Positions 36,110-47,216 of a DNA stretch of 64,000 bases are shown in pieces. Source of the stretch: Todiramphus chloris collaris. Its lineage: Eukaryota; Chordata; Aves; Coraciiformes; Alcedinidae. The stretch is taken from contig JANVCC010000021.1 of the NCBI GenBank assembly GCA_025345505.1, positions 31,554,419-31,618,418 on the forward strand. Direction: 5' to 3'. The translations under genes and the position numbers were made by a program. The notes under the pieces were generated by a model, which was given only the letters and a program-made list of their open reading frames with translations, did no database searches and was not told the DNA's origin. Every line of letters begins with the position of its first letter. Position 1 is the stretch's first letter.

Positions 36110-36530
36110 GCTTAATTAGCAGCAACAACAGCTAAGCATATTTGGGTTAATCAGGTCTCAAGGATATTGTGAAGAACTTCAAAAGGACTTTGGTGAATAG
36201 GCAGCATAATTCTGGATGAAATAATTTTCATTGAAGGCAAAGTAGTGCATGTTGGAGGGAATAATTTGACCTACTTGTATATGTCTGAGTTCCAAATGAA
36301 CTGCAACACAAATGAGGAAAAGCAAGGCACCAGCACCGATAAATCAATAAAAACTTCTGCAGTGCAGGTCATAAAGCAAAAAATTGCTTACCTGAAACAG
36401 GATGCATACATGAAGGTGGTGAAAACTAATACATCAGTCCTTGTAATGTTTTTATATAAATCAGAAGTATGTCACCAGCTTTTGTTTCTGGTCACACTAA
36501 TGAACATATGAAAGGAAAGAAGAAAGGGAT
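36110..36530 (+). mobile_element. Ancient CR1/L3-like LINE remnant
   Basis: A weak but ordered resemblance to the RT C-terminal half of older amniote CR1-type elements. 'aaagtagtgcatgttggagggaataat' corresponds to the K-V-MHVG-NN segment. It is followed in order by a KTSA segment, a KQKIAYL-type block where CR1 has the KKANRMLG helix, and LYKSEV where CR1 has LYKSMVRPH. Divergence is far greater than in the other copies, so this is an older insertion. Ends are approximate. Confidence 0.6.
36245..36511 (+). pseudogene. Old CR1-type RT C-terminal remnant
   Basis: The open frame begins MHVGGNNLTYLYM, continues with DKSIKTSAVQVIKQKIAYL and reaches FLYKSEVCHQLLFLVTL. These match, in order and spacing, the conserved CR1 segments MHVG-NN, D-SLKTSAQ--AAVKKAN and LYKSMVRPHLEY. 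That makes this frame the best protein-level evidence for the remnant. Non-functional fragment. Confidence 0.58.
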
Positions 36531-37399
36531 TTCTAATTAGGTCTTGATAGAAAAATAAATATTCAAATTTTTCCTGTTTTTTTTAAACCATATTTAATAT
36601 CATCAATAATGTCTACTCTGATTAAGATACATATCCAGTGATCAATAGAGCTCTGAAAAGAACTATATGTTTGATTGGGAAGCTGACAGCAATATAAATG
36701 ATTGCCAGAGCTGCAAATGCGGATACACAAGAGTGCTTTCTCTACATTTCAAAAGTGTGGTTCCATGGCTAACCTGCCTAGGAGCCATCATGCAGGATTT
36801 CACGAGTTCCATATCTCAAGCATCAGGATTTAAGCCATAACCCAGTTATTTGTTTGGTTTTAATGGATGTAAAGTCTGTTATGGAATTCTGCTTAAAGTG
36901 AATATGCCTCCTTCTTTTTACAAAGAGGCTATGATCTCTTTAATAAAGTTCATGTTATGACCCTCCTCAATGGTAGTAGAATACTGCTTTTCAACAAGTG
37001 AGTCTTCCACAAAATTGTCAAACAATTTTTCATTGCTGTATAATGTAAGTGGTGTTACAATTATTGTGTACCTCCCAAAAAAAGTGATTCAAGAACTGCT
37101 GTAAATTTTTCTAGTTTCATGCTTTATTTAATAATATGTCCATTAAGGATGCTTAATAAGTTTGACACAGATGGCTTGTATTCACTGTCTGTAGTTAATT
37201 TCTTTTAATCTAATTATTGACAGAGTTTTATATAATTATAATGTTTTCTTTCATAATATAAAGAATCTTAAAAAAAAAAAAAAAAAAAAAATCAGGCATG
37301 TTCAGTAATTACTGTGAATAACGTATTTCACAACGCTTTAGCATCTGTTATATTGCAAGTTGTTTAATTTTGATCATTGAAGTCATGGATAAAAACATT
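36531..37399. other. AT-rich unique sequence with A22 run
   Basis: No gene seen. An A22 homopolymer occupies 37270-37291. Confidence 0.6.
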
Positions 37400-37614
37400 A
37401 CAGGTTTGGATTGGACATTAGGAAAAATTTCTTCACCAAAAGGGTTGTAAAGCACTGGAACAGGCTGCCCAGGGGAGTGGTGGTGTCACCATCCCTGAAG
37501 TGTTTAAAAGATGTGTAAATGTGACATTAGGGATATGTTTTACTGGTGGATTTGGCAGTGCTATTGCAGTGCTTGTCAGTGGTAGTATTTTCCAATCTAA
37601 TTTATTCTATGAAG
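37400..37614 (+). mobile_element. CR1 LINE 3' fragment
   Basis: Landmarks are 'ttggacattaggaaaaattt' (about 37413), 'ggaacaggctgcccagggg' (37457), 'gtcaccatccctgaagtg' (about 37484), 'gtgtttaaaagatgtgtaaa' (37499) and 'ggatttggcagtgct' (about 37549). It ends 'tccaatctaatttattctatgaag' near 37614. It begins in the last ORF2 codons, a typical 5'-truncated insertion. Confidence 0.9.
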
Positions 37615-40600
37615 TTATTAAGTTTGTCCAGTTGAGGAGATATATGTATAAATCTCATTAATGTTCTCATTTCATACACCTATTGAATCTCATATGATGA
37701 AAGTCTATAGTCTGCAGTGATATAAAATAAAAGAATATATATATTTTTTATGCAGAATCTTTTATTTTTAAGCCCCCCACCATTTAACAATATTTAAACT
37801 ATTTAGAAGTTTCACATGCAGCATTCAGAAGAAAAGGCACAAAACAATTCCACATCAGCAAACGTATGTTTATATACATGAATATGGTAAAATTAAGAAC
37901 TACATTAATGCATGTAAATGTGGAAGTTTACTGGTTTTGGAAATGGAAACATAGTTGTAGTGTTTTTATTCTATAGCTGTAGATACGAATAGTGGGGCTA
38001 GATGCAACAGTACTTGAAAATGTGCGAGAGTGGGGCATCACAGCATCTTCCCCATCATGTGACTTGTAGTAAACACTACTCCAGATGCTGCTAACAGAAA
38101 AGGAGTTACAATCCCATATACCTATGTGTAATTTGTTCCTGTATCGTATGTGAACTGCTGAATTCTTTCATATCTCATTGAGTATGTATAGAAATGCAGG
38201 GGATCAAAATCTGATTTTATGAATGCTGTGCTGGGAGAAGCCATCTGGTTCATCTTTAATGTGTCATTTTGCAAATGCTTTGGGACAAAATGTGCTTAAG
38301 AATAAATATATTTTCTTCTCTATGAAAGATAAAAGCTTTCACATGGTAGGGAAAAGCAGTCGTAGAATGAGTGAAGGAACTGCAGAATTATACAGATTTT
38401 GGAAATTTCAGGATCTGCCACATTTGAGAAAAGCTGAGGGTGCAAAACACTTACTACAAAAATATCTTAAATAACAATCTTTTATGAAACTAAAACTCAG
38501 TGGATATAAATGCATCTTTAAATACCAGACTTAGTCTCTGATACTGAAAACAGGCACGCACATGACGTATTATATGCAGATGAAAGAAGTTTCACTCTAT
38601 CTTTTGAGTGGTTTTACGATTTAGGCCTTACTCTGAAATAAAGTCAAATTTTTTGTTCCCCATTTAGAGAAAATCTAACAAATACAAATTAAATATTATC
38701 TATTTGCATTTTTAAGTGTTTAAATGAGATTACTTCAGAGTTACAGTTGGAAGAAAGGACAAAATAGGATGTCAAAATGGTAAACAAAAGTTTCAAATCT
38801 CCAAACATCTGTGCTGTTTTACAGCTTCCCTTGGATTAAGGCCAACAAGACAACACTGTGAACTGGTTTATCCTGAAAATTCAGGAAGACAAGGCCCTTG
38901 GGCTTTTTGAGGCCCAATGGCTTGCTACAAATACCTGTCCAGAAATGATTTATGATAATACAGACAAATTAGTATGATAACCATTCAGCTGACTGATCAG
39001 TTTTCATTCTGGAAGTTACCTTCACTGGAAAACTAAAGCAAGTAATAAATAAATTCATTAACAATAGGCTCACAGCTATACTTGTAGCATTTCTGTTTCA
39101 AAGATGACTGTGAACTGGCTCAGATATTTTGTTCTCTATGTTTATAGTCCATCCTTTGTTTCTCCAATAATATGATACAGATCCTGGCTCTTTGACAGTA
39201 ATGTCTGTGAAGTATATCAGGAAGGAAAAGTGTTATTTTTCTTCTCTGAGATGAGGAACCAGAGGAAAAGAAAAGGAAGTGAGAAGAGAGTCTGAAATTA
39301 GTATTGATGCAGGCCTTTGAAAAGTCTTGCTGCAAGGTTCTACATATGAAGTAAGGTACATTGACTCTGTTTTCTTTCCAATGGCAATTAATGTCTTTGT
39401 TCTGAATATTGTTTAAGAAATCATGTTAGCAAGTAGTCAATGTGAGACTGGTGAGCTGGATTAGCTTATTTTTTTTAGAAAAAAAGTCAGGTGAGTCATA
39501 AAACTTTGTTTACTTGCTGAACATAAGTCATAGAAGAAAGTTTTCATGTAGTAATATACTTTGTTATTTCACGCATCAAAACTAATATTGCTATAGCTAA
39601 TATTCAGTAACTTGCTATTTCTGCAGACTCTCCAGATGGTAAATTTATTTTTTCTAGAACTTGGAAAAAGTTTTATCAATAAAATAAAAAACACCACAAA
39701 AATAGAAAAAAGGCTGAGTAAATTATTTTAAAATTTATAATAGGATATTTGCATATTGTTGTTCTCTTGTATTTGCTCAAAAGTCTAGTGCAAATTTAAG
39801 AAGAAGATAAAATAAGATATGAGTTTAAATTCTGTATTTTAAATTTACCAGTAAGTGGTAGCTAACAGGTTCCAGAGGTCATCCCTTTATGCAGAAGAGG
39901 TATGTGGCTTATTTCTGCTTAAAATCAATTACTTCTACTTGTTTAACTAGCACATCAAAAGTACTGATGTAGTAGCATTGTGCTTACTACTTACTTTTGG
40001 GACACTGGGATTGATACTCTTTTAAAGTTTTTCTTCAGTGGGAACTATTTATTTAATCCTGTATTGCAAGACAGCTGAACATCTGTCAGGAAACGGAGGT
40101 TCCCTAGCATCTTGCTAATGGTGTCATGTTATTTCCTTTCATGAAATTTCAAATTAATGACTGCTTTCTTTTTTATTTTTTGCAGCATCAGAATAGCTAT
40201 TTGGTAGATTTAAATAGCCATCCATAGCCCATGTTTCCATTATTAACATTTAATAGCATTTCATGTCATTACATACAAGTAGTGGACCTTATCATCACAA
40301 TAATGATAGCAAAAAAAACCTCCTTAAAATGCAACTGTATGAGTATTTCATGTTACTTTTATAGTAACACTTATTTTCTGAACAAATACACTTCTCAGCA
40401 TGGCAGAGTTTACCTGTCACCATTCATCATGGTCATCTTAATAGTATCTCCTGTTGACCTGATCATCTGGACTGCCTACTGCAAAGCATTTACTATTTTG
40501 CAGCCCATTAATTTTACAAATTTTAATTGTGTATAGTTTTGACAGCTTTAATTTTCCTAAAATCCTAGAGAGATCTTATCAAAAGATGGCAAATGATTTA

Positions 40601-42280
40601 AATTAATGCAGCAATTGGTGCATTAGGTAGGATTGCAGAGATGGGGAGAGAGCGTGATGAGAAAGACGTAAAGGTTATCAACTGAATGTAAATGCAAGCT
40701 TAGGGTTAAGTGGTGACATTAAATGTAGACTTCAGAAAGACAGCAATTAGTATTAGTCCCCATGACACTATGTTGTGAATGTATCTTTTAAGATACAGCT
40801 CCTCTGTGGGAATTTCTCTCTTGATGTGTTGCATACACAGAGCCAGTACAAGTAAGCCAGAAAAAAATAAGCAAAATTTGGTTCCTGTATTTTTCCCTTG
40901 CTCCCAGTCACTGTCTATTTCATTAACAACATCCACAAGGTTCATCAGAGCTTTTCACTTTAAACCATTTTAGTCCAAGCCATTGTCCCTTCTGGGCACA
41001 ATTGAAGAAATCTAAAACAAGGCAATACACTAACATTTCTTTCGCAAGAGCCTTCAAATGGAAAGGAACAATATATTAACTGTCTTGAGGAAAGGAAGTG
41101 AGTACTCTTAAAATCAGGTTAAACATATGTGTCTTGGACATTAATCTCTTAAAAGCCAGTCTGGCTCACATCCAGCTGCTTCTGTACCATATTGTACAGG
41201 TGACATACTTAGTTCTCCACATCACAGAGGTAAATCAAAGCCAAAACAATGCTTACTGAAGAGTTTTGTTTCTGTCTTGTCATGTTCTTTGAATTCCTTT
41301 GTCATTGGAAAGCTTTGTCCTAATCTTTCTTGAGAGCCTATAACCTCCTAGTTCCTTTTTTGACATCACAGCTATTTTTCTGCCAGTGCAGTTTAATGTC
41401 CACAGCTACTGAAGCTTCAAAGTCATCAGCTGACAAGCTGGTGTTTGAGATATATATGTGAACATCAAGGAAGGAAAAAAGCTCTTAGTTCAAAGGAAAC
41501 AGAAAATAAATACACTGTTAATCAAGAATGGTTAAAAAAGCAACCTCCGCGTATTCAAAATAATAGAATCATCTCATTATAGAGGCAACTGTGTCAATTC
41601 AAAGCTCTTTGATTTGTTTTTTATTAAACAAATGCACTATGTCTCCTTGCTTAATAAGTATAAAATTTATACACACACCCCCCCACCTCCCTACTACTAG
41701 TTTCATGTCCTCTTTTTTGAAACTAAAGACAGTTTTTAATAGACTATTTTAAAATGTATGTTAAAACTACTGGTGAGTGATTCCACTTATACTGATGCAT
41801 ACAGGCATAAAAAGGTATTAAAATAATAGAATCAATACACTCAAAAGGAAATGTACAAGCATTCGCAAAAAATGATGATGGTTGCTTGCTTGAACAAAAT
41901 GGAAGAAACATTTTTCACTGAACAAACTGACAATACCTCATGACGTTGTATTCAAGACTGAAAGTTCACTGGAGTATTATGCACACACAGCCCCCCCTGC
42001 TCCAAATTTCATATCCAATGCTTGTGTTCCCACTGCAACCTCATCTCCCAACCACATCAGTGATATGTGACTGGATACATGACAGCAGCTCTCTCTTAGG
42101 GAATGTTAAGTAAGATGAAGTAACATTCTCTTTCTACAAACATGTTTTATTTGGGGACAAAAAATCCCATAAAATAGAATTGCAGTCACTTGGTCTGCCT
42201 TATAGTAATGTAGAATTAATGGTGTTTGATCTATTCTGCCTCACACAAAAAGAAAGAGGAGTGATGACAAAATGGTCAGT

Positions 42281-42308
42281 TATTTGATTAACAGTATTTG
42301 ATTAACAG
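42281..42308 (+). repeat. Perfect 14-bp tandem duplication
   Basis: TATTTGATTAACAG occurs twice in a row without mismatch. Confidence 0.9.
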
Positions 42309-43049
42309 ATTCTTTGGAAGACACTAGGGTACTCTCTTCAAACCTCAAATTTTCCGTTAGTCTTACTCCTCCTTTGTAGATCTGCTGAACTCCAGAAAAT
42401 ACCTTAGAAGTATGACATGAACTTTTTTTTTTTTTTTTTTAAGTAGGTTTAAACACCTGTGTCTCCTATAAAATGAGTAAGAAACCTATTCTGGATGGAA
42501 ACACACAAAAAAAAAGAGACAATTATTCCTTTTCTGGAAGATCTGCAAATGTCATGTAAAGTTGTTAGGTTGTTTTCACTTAAAATTACATAAATTACCC
42601 TCACACTAATTATTTTTTGTGACAATAAAACATATTTTTTCCTTGAACAAATATTTCAATAGAAGAAGACAAAAAACCAACCCATAACTTTCCAAATAAC
42701 TTTCCAGATTGCTGCATTAATGGGAAAAGGGAAAGGAGATTGTCAATCTGAAATACTGCTACCATAATTCTTAATCAAAACTAGATGGGTTAATGATATA
42801 AGGCCACTGATTAGATTTTCCAGTGCATATTGTATATAGATTAAGCAAGGATACCAGACAGAGGTACAGCTGATATAAAAACTTTGATATTTTACATTTC
42901 TACTAAGGAAATTAGTGTGTTGTTACTATCTCTACTGCCATTAAGATTAGTATCTTTCACTTAAATTATTCTAATCTACTTTATCATATTCATTTAAAAG
43001 TTAGGAGGATGTGCTCTCAGTTTGGGGTTTTGTGGGTTTTTTTGTTTTG

Positions 43050-43138
43050 TTTTTTTTTTTTTTTTTTTTTTTTCAATTTTCTAGAGTTCTGCAATATTTA
43101 AAAAAGTTCTAGAAAATGAGGGAAAAAAAAAAAAAAAA
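43050..43138. repeat. Inverted repeat: T24, stem ATTTTCTAGA, spacer, TCTAGAAAAT, A16
   Basis: T24 at 43050-43073 and ATTTTCTAGA at 43076-43085 are complementary to TCTAGAAAAT at 43108-43117 and A16 at 43123-43138. The central loop is 22 bases, with small bulges between stem and homopolymer. A long imperfect hairpin is possible. No terminal motif or flanking duplication identifies a transposon. Confidence 0.75.
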
Positions 43139-45982
43139 GACATTTGAGGGTCATGTTCACCTATTACACTAACTTTCCTTGTTCTCTGACAGATAAAAAT
43201 ATTTTTTCTCTGTTTCTTTGCTGTTGCTGTATGACAGAAATAGGTTAATAGTGTAAAAATATCAATGTCACAGAAATATTTTTGACAACTACATGGCTAG
43301 TTATGGTTTAATTAACAATAGTAATGGACTTTATTCATGCTTTCATCCGAATTGGTCTTTATTTGAATATTGCTTATAAATAATAATGGAATGTATAAAA
43401 GCAGAGTAGAAATAGTCATCGTAGTAATTCAAATATAGCAATATTCCAGTTAGATGAATATATCAACTAACTCTGCAGTATATACTTATCAGAAATTTAA
43501 CAGTAGATAGTTACACATATGGACCTGATAAAACAGATTTCTTTCTTATGGAAAATACCAGTTCCAGAGTTACACCTTTTGGTACTACAGAAGTCTCTCT
43601 CTATTTAACAACATGTGCTCAGTTTGACTGAGATACATTTATTCCTCTTGTTTAGCCTGGATCAGAACCTGAGGTTGTGATCACACACACACCATCAACA
43701 GTCCCTTCTCCTTGGATATCATTTCAGCATTCTTCCCTTTCCCCCTTTGATGATCATTCTCATCACCAGACATTTTCCCATTTGATTCTGTTGGGTATCC
43801 TTGACTTTTTTCCCTTTCAGCTCATATATCCCATAGGCATCTGAACACCAAGAGTTCTTCTGCCATAATAGTCTCTTTAGCCAATATTTTTTGTCTCCCG
43901 GACTTTTATTTTCTTTGCCTCCCACAGTATTTTCTTTAGACTTCAGAGCCAAGGCTATCAAGTCCTACAATGTAATAAAAATGTTGCTGCAAAGAATTAT
44001 CTCTCATTGTTCCCTTCATCTCACTTGTATGTGAGATGAAACTCTTAGAATTTCCTATTCACCAATAGGTGAATAGCACTTAAATATATAAGAGGTTTAT
44101 TTGGACCTCCAACATTCTTTAAAATACTATTTGTCTTAGATTTCCAAGCTCTTGTCTTGTGCCACACCACTACTATGCCAAGGATGACAAGTCAGTCTCA
44201 TTTTATGTCCCACTAAAGATACAGTGCTTCTTGACATATTGCATTTCATTTACCCCAGTTCATTCAGACTTCATAACTTACAGAATTACTTTCTTTCAGA
44301 ATCCATTCTCTTCTGTAACACTTAAAATAAATCAGTTGATGAAAATTATTGGCTTGTAACAGGAAAGTCAGAAATAGTAGCATAATTAAACAAAAAGCTG
44401 CAGTAAATTAGACCAATAATTAACTTGCATACTCATAGGCTCCTATAAGAAATGGTGTTCTGTGCATGATCTTTGGAATGGAGCACTGCATGGGAAATCA
44501 GAAAACATCAATTCTGGATGTGGCAGAATATGTTCCATGAGATGCAATTTTGATTTAAATTAGATATATATTGCAGAATGGGATGACCTCTCTTATTATA
44601 ACTATCATTCAGTGTTTACAGGTAAGCCTGATGTACATAATTACTTCTGAAGGTTTTAGAGGGCTATTTACCTTACATGTCATTTATTACACACTATGGA
44701 TCACATAGAGTTTACACGTGTGAATCAAACTCAAATATGTATCAAGGTTAATCAAAATTTACTGGGGGAAGAAAGAAAGAGCACCAGGAGACTTGTAAAG
44801 ATAGTGGACATGAAAAAATAAATAGATATAAATAGATATATTATAGATAACCATAGAAATTGGGACAGTTCTCACATTAGAATAAACTAAAAAATGTGAT
44901 GTGACATGTAAATTTCCTCTTGACTCAAAATAGGGTAACCAGTCCATCCCTGAGATTAGGAGCAGAATACTGTAAGTGTTGAATTCCTATTGATGAGGAA
45001 TCGTATAAATAATACTACTTTCAGCCTTCCGGTTACTTGCAACATCTTAGACTAATACCTCTGATATAACTTTTGTTTCCTTCTACTGTCTAAATCAATC
45101 ATGTTCTGGTTAATATATTTCAGAATATATATTAATTTATCTCAATAAAATCTTGTCATTTTATATTTTGTTTTGAAGTTGCTAAAATGGGAACAAATTC
45201 AAAACCTTAAAAATGTAGTAAAAGGTACAGAAAAGAAATAGAAAGCTGCAACACTGTGGATACTAAAAAAAACACCACCAAAAATATCAGAACAAAACTG
45301 CAGATCCTATTAGATAAAATTGTTCATAGTAAAAAGATGTAATTCTGAAAAATAAGAAACTCTGTTGGCTCATTTCTATTAATGGAACATGCTAGAATTA
45401 TTTGAAAGAAGTGAAAAAAATTGAAGAATAAAAAAATAATCAGGACATATTCATGGCTGTGACCTTTAAGTCAGTTAACTGGACTATGCAGTTCCAGAAA
45501 AACAGTGCTTTCCTTTTCCAATGAGTAAAGTATCTAATGTAATTCTGGATCAATGTTTGTCCTTTTAAACCATTGCTGACAGACAGAATATATAATTGGT
45601 TTCATATAACCCAAAGGGAATGAATTTTTGTTGTTAAACAAGAAAATATTGATATAATTTTGAAAGTAAGACTGGTAATATAGTTCACAATTACATTATT
45701 TCTGCAGAACAAGAACTTGATAGAGACAGGTTTCAGAGCATGGTAAAAACTGTGATTCTCAGGCTTTGATGAGACAGCTAAGCATAACATTCTTGCTGGG
45801 AAGCTGATATATATGCTGTTGAAAAATCATCCGTAACAGATTGAAAGTGAAAATTACACTGTGCATCCAAAGTTTATGTAGCACATTTTCCCACTGTTCA
45901 TTTTCTGTATAAACAGAGGTGGCACAGCTGTGGTTTGATCCTTTTACCGACTTGAAGAATTTATATTATGGTCCACTTTCGG

Positions 45983-46035
45983 CCATTGTTTTGGTTGTCC
46001 ATAATAACCAATTGTTGTCCATTGTTTTGGTTGTC
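45983..46035 (+). repeat. 17-bp direct repeat, 36-bp period
   Basis: CCATTGTTTTGGTTGTC occurs at 45983-45999 and again, identical, at 46019-46035. The spacer contains a further related CAATTGTTGTCC segment. Confidence 0.88.
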
Positions 46036-46611
46036 TAGTGACTTTAAAGTCACTCTGTATGACTGTGTACACTGAAAGATGGGGAAAACAACAAGAAAAA
46101 AATCCCAGCACCATCACAAGGCAAGTAACAGCAACTTTCTGCTTACAGTATATAGAGATAAAAGATGAGAAATTTTTTCTTAACTAATGATAAATGAGAT
46201 TGTCCTACAATAGTTTCTTCAATTTAAATAGATATTTCTTATTTTAAGTCAATATACTTTTCTTGAAATGTCTATTTATGTGCTCTTCGAAGTGCCAAGG
46301 CAAATGGTACAAAATAAGTACATATTAACTTCATTACTCCTTAAGATATTTTTAAATTGCATATCTTGAAATATTATTAAAATAAAGGGGTTTTTTAAAT
46401 ATATTTTAATGAGATGCCATTATATCAAAAACATTAAGACAGTCATTAATGCAAATATACATATTGTTGCTGTGTTTTGGCAGATGGAGTTAAAAGTTGG
46501 GGTTTTTTTTAAATACTGGAATTCTGCTTACATCTTGCAATAACAAAGAAAGTGATTAGTCTTAGTCTAAAGTTCTTAATAATCTGTAATATGTGTCATC
46601 TATTGAATTAC

Positions 46612-46883
46612 ATTATGTTGTCTTCCCAAGTAACTGTTACACATGATGGAGCCCTGCTTTCCTGGAGATGGCTGAACACCTGCCTCCTGTGGGAAATGGT
46701 GAATGAAGTCCTTGTTTTACTTTGACCACGTGTGCAGCTTTTGCTTAACCTGTTGAACTATCTTTATCTCAACTCATAAGTTTTCTCACTTTTACCTTGC
46801 TGATTATCTCCCCCCATCCCACCAGGGAGGAGTGAACAAGAGGCTGTGTGGTGCTTAGTTGCCAGCTGGAGTTAAATAACCAG
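46612..46883 (+). mobile_element. 5'-truncated LTR, same family as 10619-11204, plus strand
   Basis: Aligns block by block with the reverse complement of 10619-10880. Shared blocks include 'gttacacatgatggagcc', 'gctttcctgga', 'atggctgaacacc', 'tgagttttct'-type sequence, 'gaggctgtgt' and the terminal 'gttaaa'. Only the 3' half is present. It begins near 46612 and ends near 46883, where the expected terminal CA is decayed (gttaaataaccaga). No viral genes flank it. Confidence 0.82.
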
Positions 46884-47192
46884 ATAAAATGCAATAACAA
46901 ATTTAGAGACAGTTATAGATGTCTATACAGAATTATAGATTTAAAGAATCAGCTTTTCTAAAGAAATCTTGAATCACTGATCTAAATTTGTCCCTTAACA
47001 TTATTTCAATTATTGTACTGGGTAGGGAGGTAGCTTTTTTGTAGTTTCAGTTGAAATGGTCAGTAGTATTAAAATATTCGTACCTAAGAATAGTAAACTA
47101 CAGGGAAAGTCACACTATAAGGATCTACAACTTTTTCTCATAAAAAAAGCTTATTCCTAAAAGCATGTTTTTTGGGTTTATATTGTTGGGGT

Positions 47193-47216
47193 TTATTATT
47201 ATTATTATTATTATTA
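47193..47216 (+). repeat. (TTA)8 microsatellite
   Basis: Eight perfect TTA units followed by TTTT. Confidence 0.9.

Larger units (their letters stand above)
37615..46611. other. AT-rich sequence, no gene or repeat family recognised
   Basis: About 9 kb with only low-complexity structure: a T18 run (42423-42440), a C-rich CA tract (about 41670-41688), the T24/A16 inverted repeat (43050-43138), a 14-bp tandem duplication (42281-42308) and a 17-bp direct repeat (45983-46035). The larger open frames (38223-38474, 40231-40536, 43719-43961) have no domain or conserved motif I can identify. Confidence 0.6.

Noticed and set aside
38223-38474. 83-codon plus-strand open frame
   Set aside because: No recognisable motif and no splice or promoter context; composition matches the surroundings.
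40231-40536. 101-codon hydrophobic plus-strand open frame resembling a membrane protein
   Set aside because: AT-rich DNA readily encodes Ile/Phe/Tyr-rich frames. No conserved motif or gene context is present.
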